DNA of 64,000 nucleotides from Myxococcus stipitatus (GCF_037414475.1 NZ_CP147913.1:4278001-4342000), one strand, 5' to 3'; shown: positions 48,568 through 59,926, counted from the stretch's first letter. Translations and numbers: made by a program. Notes: generated from the sequence alone by a model not told the origin.

Positions 48568-49882
48568 TGTCCACCCCCAGGCCCACGGAGGCGAAGACAC
48601 GCGGTCGCAGCAGCCCCCCTTCCTCCGTGGGAAACAACAAGGTGCCGCCCGTCCCCATCACATAGAGCTTCCCACCCAGGAACCTCCAACGGACTTCAGC
48701 CGCCCCGAGATATCGAGCCCCTGGCTCTCCCGCTCCAACCGCGAGCCCTTTCAACGCCACTTCCAGACTGCGAGCGAAGAGCTGGAAAGCCACACGCCCA
48801 TCGGCGTCGAAGCGCCCCCACGTGAAAGCCTCCAGCCCAAGCGACAGGGTCAGGTGCTGGTAGAGCCCGCCATAGCTGACCGCATCCCAGCCGACCTCCA
48901 CCTCTCCAAATGCGGACGAACCCTCTGGGAAACGAGCGTCCACGACCGGTACGCCCTCGGCTCCCGCCGCCTGGAAACGCGCCAGCTCGTAGTCAGCGCC
49001 GAAGAAGCCCTGGCGGAAGCCCCCACGTTGGAGCCGCGCCTCCAGCCGAAGCCGCAGGATGAGCTTCTCCGTGAGGACATCCGCTCCCACCCCGGCCACG
49101 ACTCCCCACGCGCCCCGCTCTCCGGGACGGCCACCCCATCCCGCAACCACGTGAATCTCATAGTCAGGCCGCAGCAGCACTCCCGCCGTCGCGTCCAGGT
49201 GAGCCAGCGTCACCGATGGCGCACGGGTCTCCGCTTGCCCCCAGTCATGCACGGCGGACAATGCCAGCGTGTACCGGCCTTGGTCCTCCGGCTGACCGAA
49301 GAGGATGTGCTCCACGTCGAGGGACAGCTCCGCGCCCATCAACCGCGCCCCGAGGACATCCGAGGCGAAGACCTGTGTGTAGAGCGGACCGAGCGTGCCG
49401 GCGAAGGCGACTCCCGCCGGGTGGTAGTCGGGATTGGCGCGGTTGGAGTAACGGCGGACCAGGTGCCCGGAGAGAAGCGAATGCTCCTCGATGGCACCGA
49501 GCCAGATGCTCATGGGCGCATCGACAGAGCCCCACCGGAGGCCACGGACAAGCTGCCCCCAGTCAGAGAGCGAGTCCCAATCTTCGCGACGCACCAGTCC
49601 CTCGCCACCGCCCCACATCCAGAACCGCACGGGCGCCCCCATGTCGATGCCGAACTCTGGGCCACCATCGAGGAGGAATGTGGGCTCCACCTGGATGAAG
49701 CCTTCTTCGGCAGCTCCACCCTCTCGAGACAGCAGCATCCACGTCGTGGTCTCCACGCGCGTCAGGACGTGCCACCGCGAAGCCCCTGCGTCGGATGCCT
49801 CCCACGGAGGCTCCTCCGCCCAGCCCATCTCCGGTAGAGACAGCAGCAGCAACGCGGCCAGTCCGCTTCGCTTCATGCGCAT
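48557..49882 (-). CDS. Outer-membrane beta-barrel protein upstream of the toxin
   Basis: A 441-residue protein with a Sec signal (cleavage after GWA, near residue 22) and GGGGAC upstream of its ATG; an ATG two codons later is possible. The mature sequence is rich in short alternating strands with Trp/Tyr/Phe (TTWMLLSREGG, GLVRREDWDSLSDWGQLV, LRLRLEARLQRG) and looks like a beta-barrel. It lies first in the toxin operon, the place held by the accessory lipoprotein SitB in some Sit loci. However, it has no lipobox and is much larger, so its role is unclear; a shared transcript with the toxin is clear from the 11-bp overlap. Confidence 0.7.
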   Translation of the reverse strand: MRMKRSGLAALLLLSLPEMGWAEEPPWEASDAGASRWHVLTRVETTTWMLLSREGGAAEEGFIQVEPTFLLDGGPEFGIDMGAPVRFWMWGGGEGLVRREDWDSLSDWGQLVRGLRWGSVDAPMSIWLGAIEEHSLLSGHLVRRYSNRANPDYHPAGVAFAGTLGPLYTQVFASDVLGARLMGAELSLDVEHILFGQPEDQGRYTLALSAVHDWGQAETRAPSVTLAHLDATAGVLLRPDYEIHVVAGWGGRPGERGAWGVVAGVGADVLTEKLILRLRLEARLQRGGFRQGFFGADYELARFQAAGAEGVPVVDARFPEGSSAFGEVEVGWDAVSYGGLYQHLTLSLGLEAFTWGRFDADGRVAFQLFARSLEVALKGLAVGAGEPGARYLGAAEVRWRFLGGKLYVMGTGGTLLFPTEEGGLLRPRVFASVGLGVDNAR

Positions 49883-50317
49883 ACACGTCCCCAGTGAATG
49901 CCCTCACGCATTCACGCGAGGGCAATGGATGACCGGGCCGGCCCGACACAAAGGGCGGGCCACCGGACTTCAGTCGATGGGAGGCAAGGAACGACAGGCT
50001 CTCGAGCCGACGTGAGCAGAGATTACCCAGGACGTTATCAACAGATGAAGGACGCTCTACGTTGGACAGGGCGTCTGTCCTTGAAACGTCCTCAACACGT
50101 CATCCGGACAGAATTCTTTGAGGCCAGCGATTTCGTGCGGTCCACCCAGAACGTCACCTGGCCCCAGCGGACTTCGGACAAGGAACAACCAGGGCGCTCC
50201 CTCACTCCCTCGGGCGGGACAGGGCGAGAGACCTTCCGCTCCCATGCCCGTGCTTGCCGCCCTCGGCCCGCATGCGAACCGTTTCGGGGCGACATCACCG
50301 ACACAAGGAGCGCAGCC
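49883..50317. other. 435-bp intergenic region between the toxin locus and hemerythrin gene
   Basis: No gene is supported. It holds small dyads: CCCTC-acgcattcacgc-GAGGG near 49904-49925 and GGACA-gggcgtc-TGTCC near 50073-50090. The ribosome-binding site AAGGAG for the hemerythrin gene is at 50305-50310. The region is less GC-rich than average and probably carries both divergent promoters. Confidence 0.4.
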
Positions 50318-50782
50318 GTGGACGTCATCGACCTGTTGATTCAACAGCACCGCGAAGTCGACGCCCTGTTCCTGGCGTTCCGCAACGCCCAGGACGACAC
50401 GAGCCGCAAGGAGCTCTGCATCCAACTCGCCGAAGCGCTCATCCTCCACACCACCATCGAGGAGCGCTGGGTCTACCCCGCCGCCACCCGCGTGGTCGGC
50501 GATGAGAAGATTCAACACGCCGAGGAAGACCACCAGGAGATGTCCAGGCTCCTGGGCGACATCGTCCGCATGCGCGACGACATGAACGCCGTGAAGGCCA
50601 AGGTCGCTGCCCTGGAGAAAGTCGCGAAGCGACACATCGCCGACGAAGAGAAGAACATCCTCCCGCAGGTCGCCCGGAACGTCACCGAGAAGCAGCTGGG
50701 CATGTCCTGCAAGGACCTGGTCCGCGAGGCCTCCAAGATTCGCCACGCGGAGATGAAGGACTTCGGCGAACTCGCCCCGTAA
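50318..50782 (+). CDS. Hemerythrin HHE-domain protein
   Basis: A 154-residue protein from GTG 50318 with AAGGAG seven bases upstream; the frame is open further upstream but without coding character. It shows the HHE cation-binding pattern: LIQQHREVDALF, LHTTIEERWVYP, EEDHQEM and KRHIADEEKNILP, whose histidines and glutamates bind two irons, as in bacterial hemerythrins. Such proteins bind oxygen or nitric oxide, or act in iron/oxidative stress sensing. It converges on the kinase gene and stands alone. Confidence 0.9.
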   Translation: MDVIDLLIQQHREVDALFLAFRNAQDDTSRKELCIQLAEALILHTTIEERWVYPAATRVVGDEKIQHAEEDHQEMSRLLGDIVRMRDDMNAVKAKVAALEKVAKRHIADEEKNILPQVARNVTEKQLGMSCKDLVREASKIRHAEMKDFGELAP

Positions 50783-50794
50783 CCCCCAACGCCA

Positions 50795-50827
50795 CCGCCC
50801 GTGCTCACCTCCCCCGAGCACGGGCGG
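50795..50827. terminator. Bidirectional hairpin between hemerythrin and kinase genes
   Basis: CCGCCCGTGCTC (50795-50806) and GAGCACGGGCGG (50816-50827) form a perfect 12-bp stem with a 9-base loop, between the converging stops at 50782 and 50834. It marks the end of the kdp operon. Confidence 0.75.
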
Positions 50828-50833
50828 CCCGGC

Positions 50834-52678
50834 CTACGTCGACTCCACCAGCGCCGCCTGCTGCGGCAGGGTGAACCAGAACGTGCTCCCCCGCCCCGGC
50901 GCGCTCACCACGCCCAGCTCCCCACCGTGGGCCTGGACAATCTCCTTCGCAATCGACAACCCCAACCCCGCGCCCCCCATCGGCGCCCCCGGCGCGCGAT
51001 AGAACTTCTCGAAGATGCGCGCCTGCTGCTCCAGCGCGATGCCCTCCCCCGTGTCGTGGACCTCGAAGCGCACCCGCGTCCCCTCGCGAGCCACCCGCAC
51101 CTCTACCTCTCCTCCCGCGGGCGTGTGCTTCACCCCGTTGCCCACCAGATTGCCCAACACCAACCCCAGCCGGTCCGCGTCCACGTCCACCGACTCCGCA
51201 TCCAACTCCACCCGCCGCGACAACCGCACCCCCCGCTCCTCCGCCGCCGCGCGCTGCGAGTCCAACACCGACTCCACCAACTCCTCCGTGGACACCCGCC
51301 GCACCTCGAGCTGCAACTGTCCCGCCTGGATGCGAGACAAATCCAACAGGTCATCCACGATGCCCTGCAATCGCTCACAGTCCTCGCGCGCCGCGAACAG
51401 CAGGTCCGCCTGCTTCTCCGTCACCGGCCCCACCACACCCTCCGCCACCAGGTGCACCGCCATCCGCAGCGACGTCAGCGGCGTGCGGAACTCATGCGCC
51501 ACCGTGGCCACCAAATCGTTCTTGAGCTCATCGAAGCGCCGCAGCCGCGTCACGTCCTGCAGAATCACCGTGGCCCCCACCACCTCGCCCGTCTCGCCAT
51601 ACACGGGACTCCCACGCGGCAGGAGCCACCGGTCTCCATCCGCCAACGCCACCCGCACCGCCTCCTCGTACCCTCGCGGCTGATACGCCCCCTTCCCCCC
51701 CAACACGTGCCCACGCACCCGCTCCAACACCTCGCGAGCCTCCGGCGCCATGCGCCCCAACACATCCCCGCCTGACTCCAACGACAGCTTCAACACGTCC
51801 TCCGCCGAGCGGTTGACGTTGAGCAGCGCCCCGTCCGAACCGAACACCACCACCGGGTCCGGAAGGCTGTCGATGGCCGCCTGCGACGCGGACTGCGCTT
51901 GCAGCAGCTCGCCCAGGCTGCTCTGCCGGTACTGTTGGAGCGCCTCCGCCATCGAGTTGAAGTCCTGGCCCAGCTGCGCGATTTCGTCCTGCCCTTCCAC
52001 CACCGCGCGCACCGCGTAATCCCCCCGCCCCAGCCGCTGGACCGCCTGCGACAACACCAACACGGGCCGCAGCGCCCGATGCGTCAGCGACGTGGACGCG
52101 AACAGGCCCACGCCGAAGGCCGCCAGCACCGCCATCACCATCAACGTGTTCACCCGGTCGCTCTGCCGGCGCAGCTCCTCGCTCTTGTGCACCATCGCGT
52201 CCTGGTTGAGCGCCAGAATCGCCGACGCCGCGTCCTTCACCTCCAGGAAGAGCGGCTCCACCCGGTGGAAGTACGCCGCCTTGCGCTCCTCCTGCGTGGG
52301 CATCGCGAGGAACACGTCATACGCCGCCAGATACCGCTCCCACCCCACGCGCAGCGCGCGAGTGGACTCCTCCTCCCCTGGCTCGGTGACGTTGCCTTCC
52401 TGCAAGTGCAGCTCGGACTCGAAGCCCTGGCGCTGTCCAGCCTGCTGCGCCAGACCTCGCTCGCGCTCACCCGCGACGATGAACAGCGCCGCGCTGTCCA
52501 TCCGCTCCAACTGCTCGCTCATCCGCTGCGTCGCCAGCACGCTGCGGTAGTTGTCCTGGAGGATGCGCTGTCCGGAGCGTCCCAGCCGCGCCAGCGTCAC
52601 GACGGCCACCACGCCCAACAGCGCCAGCGCGAGCGCCAGCGGAGCCTGGGCCAGGAGCAACCTCTGCCGCAGCGTCAT
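50834..52678 (-). CDS. KinB-like sensor histidine kinase at the end of the kdp operon
   Basis: A 614-residue kinase starting in a four-base overlap with the KdpD gene. Two membrane spans (about 10-32 and 168-188) enclose a helical sensor of some 135 residues. HAMP (about 190-245), PAS (about 255-370) and HisKA with phospho-acceptor His in VATVAHEFRTPLTS, then HATPase with GAGLGLSIAKEIV. The HAMP wording (LRPVLVLSQAVQRLGRGDYAV) and the HEFRTPLTSLRMAVHLVAEGVVGPVTEKQ stretch resemble P. aeruginosa KinB. No regulator follows, so it is an orphan; the AlgB-like regulator at 41797 is the natural partner by family, and both loci share a promoter element. The role in K+ control is inferred from its operon. 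Confidence 0.9.
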   Translation of the reverse strand: MTLRQRLLLAQAPLALALALLGVVAVVTLARLGRSGQRILQDNYRSVLATQRMSEQLERMDSAALFIVAGERERGLAQQAGQRQGFESELHLQEGNVTEPGEEESTRALRVGWERYLAAYDVFLAMPTQEERKAAYFHRVEPLFLEVKDAASAILALNQDAMVHKSEELRRQSDRVNTLMVMAVLAAFGVGLFASTSLTHRALRPVLVLSQAVQRLGRGDYAVRAVVEGQDEIAQLGQDFNSMAEALQQYRQSSLGELLQAQSASQAAIDSLPDPVVVFGSDGALLNVNRSAEDVLKLSLESGGDVLGRMAPEAREVLERVRGHVLGGKGAYQPRGYEEAVRVALADGDRWLLPRGSPVYGETGEVVGATVILQDVTRLRRFDELKNDLVATVAHEFRTPLTSLRMAVHLVAEGVVGPVTEKQADLLFAAREDCERLQGIVDDLLDLSRIQAGQLQLEVRRVSTEELVESVLDSQRAAAEERGVRLSRRVELDAESVDVDADRLGLVLGNLVGNGVKHTPAGGEVEVRVAREGTRVRFEVHDTGEGIALEQQARIFEKFYRAPGAPMGGAGLGLSIAKEIVQAHGGELGVVSAPGRGSTFWFTLPQQAALVEST

Positions 52679-53847
52679 GGACGCTTCTCCTCGTCGGGCG
52701 GGTGGAAGGCCACGACGTGGATGTCGAAGCCCTCGCCCTCCCGCAACAGCCGCACATCCGCCGCGCGCCCCAGCGCCCGCTTCCACCACGGCTGATGCGA
52801 CCGGCCCACGATGATGTGCCCCACCCCATGCGAGCGCGCGAAGTCGAGAATCGCCTCCACCGGGTCCCTCGAGCGCAGCCGCACCACCTCCGCGCCCAGC
52901 TCCTTCGCCTTCTCGATGTTGGCCAGCAGGTGCCGCTGCGCCTCCGAGTCGATGAGGTGCGGCGCCTCGCGCGGCGTCTCCACGTACACCACGAACCAGT
53001 CCGTGTTGAGCCGGCCCGCCAGGCGCGAGCCCCGCCGCAGCAGCGTCGCCGCGCGAGGCGGATAGCTGGACAGCGCCACCAGCACCCGCCCCCACTCCGC
53101 GCCCTTCTGCTGTCCTTCATCCCCCTGGCGCGAGGACTGCCCGGCCGTGGCCCGGTCCAGGCTCTCCGCCACCTCGCGCAGCGCCAGCTCGCGCAGCGTG
53201 GACAGGTTCTCGCCCTTGAAGAAGCTCTCCAGCGCCCGAGGCACCTTGTCCTCCGCGTAGATCTTCCCCGCCCGCAGCCGCTCGTGCAGGTCCTCCACCG
53301 CCAGGTCCAGGTTCACCACCTGGTCCGCGCCCTTCAGGAAGCTGTCCGGCAACGTCTCACGCACCACCACTCCCGTGGTCCGCTCCACCAGGTCATTGAG
53401 GCTCTCCAGGTGCTGCACGTTGAAGGCGCCAATGACGTTGATGCCCGCGTCCAACAGCTCCTGCACGTCCTGGTAGCGCTTGCGGTGCCGGCACACCGGC
53501 AGGTTGGTGTGGGCCAGCTCATCCACCACGGCGACCTGCGGCTTGCGCGCGAGCACCGCGTCCAGGTCCATCTCCTCCACCGTGACGTCGCGGTACGTGT
53601 GCTTCTTGCGAGGCACCATCTCCAGGCCCTCGACGAGCGCGTCGGTCTCCTTGCGCCCGTGGGTCTCGACGAAGCCCAGCACCACGTCCACGCCCCGGCG
53701 CTTGAGGGCGTGGGCCTCCTCGAGCATGCGGTACGTCTTCCCCACGCCGGCCGCGAAGCCGATGTAGAGCTTGAGCCGGCCGCGCCGTCCCCGCTCCACC
53801 AGCTCCAGGAAGTCCTCCGCGCGCGAGCGTCGCGTCGTCATCGTCAC
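52675..53847 (-). CDS. kdpD: Short KdpD: N-terminal sensor and USP domains without kinase
   Basis: A 390-residue protein; GTG 53847 and ATG 53841 are both plausible starts. Residues 20-230 form the KdpD N-terminal domain with Walker A GFAAGVGKTYRML, LGFVETHGRKET and VVDELAHTNLPVCRHRKRYQDV. Residues about 250-380 are a universal-stress-protein domain (VLVALSSYPPRAATLLRRG, HIIVGRS). The membrane, GAF and kinase parts of classical KdpD (about 890 residues) are missing, so the protein can sense nucleotide, turgor or c-di-AMP-type signals but not autophosphorylate. The KinB-like kinase gene overlaps it by four bases and very likely supplies the kinase function. Confidence 0.93.
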   Translation of the reverse strand: MTMTTRRSRAEDFLELVERGRRGRLKLYIGFAAGVGKTYRMLEEAHALKRRGVDVVLGFVETHGRKETDALVEGLEMVPRKKHTYRDVTVEEMDLDAVLARKPQVAVVDELAHTNLPVCRHRKRYQDVQELLDAGINVIGAFNVQHLESLNDLVERTTGVVVRETLPDSFLKGADQVVNLDLAVEDLHERLRAGKIYAEDKVPRALESFFKGENLSTLRELALREVAESLDRATAGQSSRQGDEGQQKGAEWGRVLVALSSYPPRAATLLRRGSRLAGRLNTDWFVVYVETPREAPHLIDSEAQRHLLANIEKAKELGAEVVRLRSRDPVEAILDFARSHGVGHIIVGRSHQPWWKRALGRAADVRLLREGEGFDIHVVAFHPPDEEKRP

Positions 53848-53923
53848 CCTCGGACCTCCACGGCGGAGGCGCGAGCCAGAATGCCCGCGCCCCCGAGTGA
53901 ATGCATGAAGAGAATCACCCGCG

Positions 53924-54577
53924 TCACGGAGGCCCCGCGACTCCCGTGGGCGTCACCGACGGAGTCACCACCCCCATGGGAGGCGCGGGCTGCGCGGCGA
54001 GCCGGCCGAACTGCCGGTCCAACGCCAGGTTCAGCATCAACACGTTGACGCGCGGCTCACCCAGCACCCCCAGCGTCCGCCCCTCCACGTGAGACGTCAC
54101 CACCGCCAGCACCCGCTCGGGCGCCACACCGCGCGCCTTCGCCACGCGCGGCGCCTGCCAGCGCGCCGCCTCCGGCGACAGGTGCGGGTCCAGCCCCGAA
54201 CCCGACGTGGTGACCAGCTCCGCGGGGACCTCCCCCGGCGCGTCCGGGTTGTCCCGGCGCAGGCGCTCGGCCTCCGCCACCGCGCGGTCCTTCAGCTTCT
54301 GCGACGTGGGCCCCAGGTTGCTGCCCGAGGACGCCGCCGCGTCATAGCCAGCACCCGCCGCGGACGGACGGGGCTGGAAGTAGCCGCTTCGAGTGAAGCC
54401 CTGGGCCAACAGGGCGCTGCCCACCACCTGGCCCTTCTCGTCCTTCACCAGCGAGCCCTGGGCCTCGGCGGGGAAGAGGAGCTGGGCCACGCCGGTGACG
54501 GCGAGCGGGTACAGCACGCCGGTGAGCACCAGGGTGACGACACAGGCGCGCAGGGCGGTGACAAGAGTGGAGACCAT
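53924..54577 (-). CDS. kdpC: KdpC, subunit of the K+-transporting ATPase
   Basis: A 217-residue protein with AAAGGA before the ATG. It has the single N-terminal membrane helix (about 10-30), the [32 protein letters not shown] block, [13 protein letters not shown] and [10 protein letters not shown] typical of KdpC. KdpC stabilises the complex and helps in nucleotide binding by KdpB. It follows kdpB with a 23-bp gap. A proline-rich C-terminal extension of about 20 residues is longer than in E. coli. Confidence 0.95.
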   Translation of the reverse strand: MVSTLVTALRACVVTLVLTGVLYPLAVTGVAQLLFPAEAQGSLVKDEKGQVVGSALLAQGFTRSGYFQPRPSAAGAGYDAAASSGSNLGPTSQKLKDRAVAEAERLRRDNPDAPGEVPAELVTTSGSGLDPHLSPEAARWQAPRVAKARGVAPERVLAVVTSHVEGRTLGVLGEPRVNVLMLNLALDRQFGRLAAQPAPPMGVVTPSVTPTGVAGPP

Positions 54578-54600
54578 GATGCGAAGTCCTTTCGCTGTCC

Positions 54601-56661
<2,061 letters not shown>

Positions 56662-56664
56662 GGC

Positions 56665-58383
56665 TCAGTAGACCTTTCCGGCCCCGGCGAGGAAGTGCTC
56701 GACGATGGGGCTCAGGGAGAGCGCGGGGAAGAAGGTGAGCGCGCCGACGATGATGACCACGCTCACCAACAGGCCGGTGAACAGGGCGCCGTTCGTCGGG
56801 AAGGTGCCAGGACCGGACGGCACCACCTTCTTGCCCACCATGGAGCCGGCGATGGCCAGCGCGGGCACAATCATCAGGAAGCGCCCGCCCAACATCGCCA
56901 TCCCCAGGGAGATGTTCCAGAAGGGCGTGTTCGCGTTGAGGCCCGCGAACGCGCTGCCGTTGTTCGCCGTGCCGCTGGTGAAGGCGTAGAGGATTTCCGT
57001 CAGGCCATGCGGCCCCGCGTTGTTGAGCGAGGACACCCCCTGCGGAATCACCGCCGCCACCGCGGACAGGCCCAGGATGAACAGCGGGAAGATGAGCACG
57101 TAGAGCATCGCGAGCTTCATCTCCTTCGCTTCGATTTTCTTGCCCAGGTACTCCGGCGTGCGGCCCACCATCAGCCCCGCGATGAACACGGAGAGCACCA
57201 CCATGATGAGGATGCCGTAGAGCCCCGCGCCCACTCCGCCGAAGATGACCTCGCCCAGTTGCATGTTCACCAGCGGCACCAGGCCGCCCAGCGGGTTGTA
57301 GCTGTCGTGCATGGAGTTGACCGCGCCACACGACGCGTCGGTGGTGACGGTGGCGAAGAGCGCCGAGGCGGTGATGCCGTTGCGCACCTCCTTGCCCTCC
57401 ATGTTGCCCACCTGCGCCACGCCCGAGGACGCCACCGCGGCGTTGGGCTGGGACTCGGCGGCGTACGCGGCGGTGACGCCCGCGAAGAAGAGGATGGACA
57501 TGGCCGCGAACAGGGCCCAGCCCTGCTTCGAGTCACCCGCCATCCGCCCGTACGTGTACGTGAGCGCAGAGGGGATGGCGAAGATGAGCAGGATTTGCAC
57601 CAGGTTGGTGAGCGGCGTCGGGTTCTCGAAGGGATGCGCGCTGTTGGCGTTGAAGAAGCCACCGCCGTTGGTGCCCAGCATCTTGATGACTTCCTGCGAA
57701 GCCACCGGCCCCATGGCGAGCGTCTGCTTCGCGCCCTCCAGCGTGGTCAGCTCCTGGTACGGCGAGAAGTTCTGGAGCATGCCCTGCGAGACGAAGAACA
57801 GGGCCACCACGAAGCTGATGGGCAGCAGCACGTAGAGCGTGCCTCGCACCACGTCGACCCAGAAGTTGCCCAGCGTCTTGGCGCCTTCCGGCCCCGGGCG
57901 GCGCGTGAAGCCTCGCGCCAGCGCCAGCGCCACGCCCAGGCCCGCGGCGGCCGAGACGAAGTTCTGCCACGCCAGCCCCGCCATCTGCGTGAGGTAGCTC
58001 ATGGTGGACTCACCGGCGTACGACTGCCAGTTGGTGTTCGCCACGAAGCTGGCGGCCGTGTTGAACGCGAGCTCCGGCCCCACCGCGCTCAAGCCCTGCG
58101 GGTTGAGCGGCAGCACGTGCTGCATGCGCTGGAGCAGGTAGAGCATGAGCATGCCCACCACGCTGAAGGCGAGCAGCGCGCCGCAGTACTCCACCCACGT
58201 CTGCTCGCGACGCTCGGAGGCGCCCGTGAGCTTGAGCAGCACGCGCTCCACGGGGCCCAGGATTCGCGGCAGCGGTCGTGAGTCCGACTCGAAGACGCGG
58301 AAGAGATACACACCCAGCGGCTTCGTCAGCGCGAGCAGCAGGGTGAAGAACAACAGAATCTGCAACCAACCAATGAGTGTCAT
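56665..58383 (-). CDS. kdpA: KdpA, K+-binding channel subunit
   Basis: A 572-residue membrane protein of the K+-channel-like superfamily. About ten spans and the four selectivity-loop segments are recognisable, including [35 protein letters not shown] and [14 protein letters not shown]. It selects and passes K+ into the KdpB unit. It follows kdpF with 10 bp between the genes. Confidence 0.97.
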   Translation of the reverse strand: MTLIGWLQILLFFTLLLALTKPLGVYLFRVFESDSRPLPRILGPVERVLLKLTGASERREQTWVEYCGALLAFSVVGMLMLYLLQRMQHVLPLNPQGLSAVGPELAFNTAASFVANTNWQSYAGESTMSYLTQMAGLAWQNFVSAAAGLGVALALARGFTRRPGPEGAKTLGNFWVDVVRGTLYVLLPISFVVALFFVSQGMLQNFSPYQELTTLEGAKQTLAMGPVASQEVIKMLGTNGGGFFNANSAHPFENPTPLTNLVQILLIFAIPSALTYTYGRMAGDSKQGWALFAAMSILFFAGVTAAYAAESQPNAAVASSGVAQVGNMEGKEVRNGITASALFATVTTDASCGAVNSMHDSYNPLGGLVPLVNMQLGEVIFGGVGAGLYGILIMVVLSVFIAGLMVGRTPEYLGKKIEAKEMKLAMLYVLIFPLFILGLSAVAAVIPQGVSSLNNAGPHGLTEILYAFTSGTANNGSAFAGLNANTPFWNISLGMAMLGGRFLMIVPALAIAGSMVGKKVVPSGPGTFPTNGALFTGLLVSVVIIVGALTFFPALSLSPIVEHFLAGAGKVY

Positions 58384-58393
58384 GGAGGGGCCC

Positions 58394-58483
58394 CTAGAAG
58401 CGCTCCGGACGGAGCAGGGCGTAGACGAGGTAGGCGGTCAGGAGCACGGCGAGCACCGCGCCCGCGGCGTATTCGAAGTTCAT
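58394..58483 (-). CDS. kdpF: KdpF small membrane subunit
   Basis: A 29-residue single-span protein, [20 protein letters not shown] then YALLRPERF, the typical KdpF form (short N-terminus, one helix, Y-LLRPE-F end). It stabilises the KdpABC complex in the membrane. It begins with TGAGGT upstream of ATG 58483 and sits immediately before kdpA. Confidence 0.93.
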   Translation of the reverse strand: MNFEYAAGAVLAVLLTAYLVYALLRPERF

Positions 58484-58493
58484 CGGGAAGACC

Positions 58494-58574
58494 TCACAGG
58501 TGCTCACAGCCGTGGGCGTAGCCCCACGCGAGCGCGAAGAAACCGACGGTGACGAGGAAGAGGACGGCATCCAT
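58494..58574 (-). CDS. 26-residue membrane microprotein upstream of kdpF
   Basis: Reading from ATG 58574: MDAVLFLVTVGFFALAWGYA followed by HGCEHL and a TGA 10 bp before kdpF. It has GGAG just upstream of the start and a single hydrophobic helix ending in WGYxxxCExL. I recall similar short unnamed ORFs with an aromatic-then-cysteine ending before kdpF in other proteobacteria, but cannot check that here. Its place, between the porin and kdpF genes and in the same direction, suggests an extra small subunit or a leader peptide of the Kdp system. Confidence 0.68.
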   Translation of the reverse strand: MDAVLFLVTVGFFALAWGYAHGCEHL

Positions 58575-58596
58575 GGAGGGGCTCCAGGTTCCAGGT

Positions 58597-59739
58597 TCAG
58601 AAGTAGGCGGTGGCGCCGAGCACGACGAGCGTCTCGGCGTCCTTCAACACGGGCGCGCCTTCATCGGTGGTGGCCCTGCCGGCGAAGACGTCCGCCGTCG
58701 AGTGGTCGTAACGGGCCTCCAGCTTGAGGACGAGCGGCGTCGCGGGCTTCACCTCGAGGGTGAGGGTTCCCGCCGCCAGCGTCTGCTCGGCGCCCGTCAT
58801 GAGCCCGTCCGCGTCTCGGTAGACCTCCGCGCGGCCCACCAGCGCCACGGGGTCGATGAACTGATAACGGGCGTTGAAGCCCGCCGCGTACCAGTACGCG
58901 CGCTCGCCACCGGTGATGTGCTGCGTGCCCACGTCCGCCGTCGCCGCGAGGCGGAGCGCGTCCGTCACGCGATAGGTGGCCACGACGTCCGCGAAGAGGC
59001 GCAGGCCCTCATTGCCCTCCGTGCCCTCCTCACCGATGAAGGTGTTGAAGGACGCGGACAGGCGGTCACCGGAGTAGGCGACCTGCGTTCCCACCGCGAG
59101 CCCGTGGTTGTTGTCGCCGATGGTCTGCCAGCCATTGAGCAGGTGGAGCTGCACGCTCCACTTCGGGTTCACGGTCCACGTGCCCTTGAGGCCCGTCTGG
59201 TAGTAGGGCGACAGCTCGCCCATCCATGAGCGCGTGTACGTCCAGTTGAGCTGGGATTGGAACGACTCCAGGCCGATGTGGCTGGGATAGATGCCGGCCT
59301 CGAGCACCACGGGGCCGTGGGCGAAGGACAGAGATGCCTGCTGAACGTAGCGCCACACCTCGGGGCCGGTGGCGACACCCTCGGGCTCGGCGGCGTGGAC
59401 GACCTCCGCGCCGGTGCCGAAGCCGAGGAGCACCTTGAAGCCCACGGGCTCGGGGGCCAGGCTCAAGCCGAGCGAGGCGAGGTTGATGGTGATTTCACCC
59501 GCGCGCTTCGCGGTGGTGCCCGTGCCGGGGATGAAGTTGGCCGCGTTGGCGGGCCGGTTGAAGTTGTGGGCGTAGTACACGTCGACGCCTCCCTCGGGCT
59601 TCAAGCGCGAGAGGAGACTCGGCGTCTCCTCCTCGGTGGTGACCCGGACGTACGGGTCGTGCTGAAGGTGCGATGGGGAGACATCGGCCTGCTGGAGCAG
59701 CAGGGAGAGCAGCAGCGGAGATGTGTCGATAGGCCACAT
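58597..59739 (-). CDS. Bbp2-type outer-membrane beta-barrel protein, first gene of kdp operon
   Basis: A 380-residue protein from ATG 59739, with the signal-like TSPLLLSLLLQQADVS and the family phrases of Bbp2/OmpL-like porins: GGVDVYYAHNFNRPAN, GIYPSHIGLESFQSQLNWTYTRS, LLNGWQTIGDNNHG and the C-terminal strand VVLGATAYF. It probably forms an outer-membrane channel, perhaps for K+ or other ions, to feed the Kdp pump. It starts the operon, with 22 bp to the microprotein. The 22-bp element and its inverted partner lie about 100 bp upstream. Confidence 0.88.
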   Translation of the reverse strand: MWPIDTSPLLLSLLLQQADVSPSHLQHDPYVRVTTEEETPSLLSRLKPEGGVDVYYAHNFNRPANAANFIPGTGTTAKRAGEITINLASLGLSLAPEPVGFKVLLGFGTGAEVVHAAEPEGVATGPEVWRYVQQASLSFAHGPVVLEAGIYPSHIGLESFQSQLNWTYTRSWMGELSPYYQTGLKGTWTVNPKWSVQLHLLNGWQTIGDNNHGLAVGTQVAYSGDRLSASFNTFIGEEGTEGNEGLRLFADVVATYRVTDALRLAATADVGTQHITGGERAYWYAAGFNARYQFIDPVALVGRAEVYRDADGLMTGAEQTLAAGTLTLEVKPATPLVLKLEARYDHSTADVFAGRATTDEGAPVLKDAETLVVLGATAYF

Positions 59740-59835
59740 GGGAGTGGCCCCCGCTTGAGCACCGCTCGTACCAGGCCCTTCTCTCGCCAACCCTAGGCAT
59801 TCCAGGGGGTTGCGTGCAGGAACAGAGGCCGGGGA

Positions 59836-59876
59836 TTGCAACCTGCACGACAGGGCCCTCGGCGCCGTGCAGGTTG
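59836..59876 (-). promoter_or_regulatory. Shared 22-bp element and inverted partner upstream of bbp2-kdp
   Basis: The element at 59836-59857 differs by one base from that at 41613-41634. Within it, CAACCTGCAC (59839-59848) has a perfect inverted copy GTGCAGGTTG at 59867-59876, center to center 28 bp, which would suit two dimers of an NtrC-family regulator. It lies about 97-137 bp before the start of bbp2. Confidence 0.75.
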
Positions 59877-59926
59877 AGGGGCCCTGGTGGACAGTGCACT
59901 GCCCCGCGCTCCAGCGACAGGAAGAC

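Noticed and set aside
56695..58281. 528-codon open frame on the plus strand over kdpA and kdpB
   Set aside because: It is the shadow of kdpA on the opposite strand; Kdp proteins are unambiguous and the frame has no ribosome-binding site or domain.
59758..59773. Sigma-54-like sequence on the minus strand before bbp2 (TGGTACG-agcg-GTGCT)
   Set aside because: Good likeness, but the predicted start lies about 8 bp from the start codon, leaving no room for a normal leader. It would support the AlgB-like model if the true start of bbp2 is further downstream, so keep in mind.
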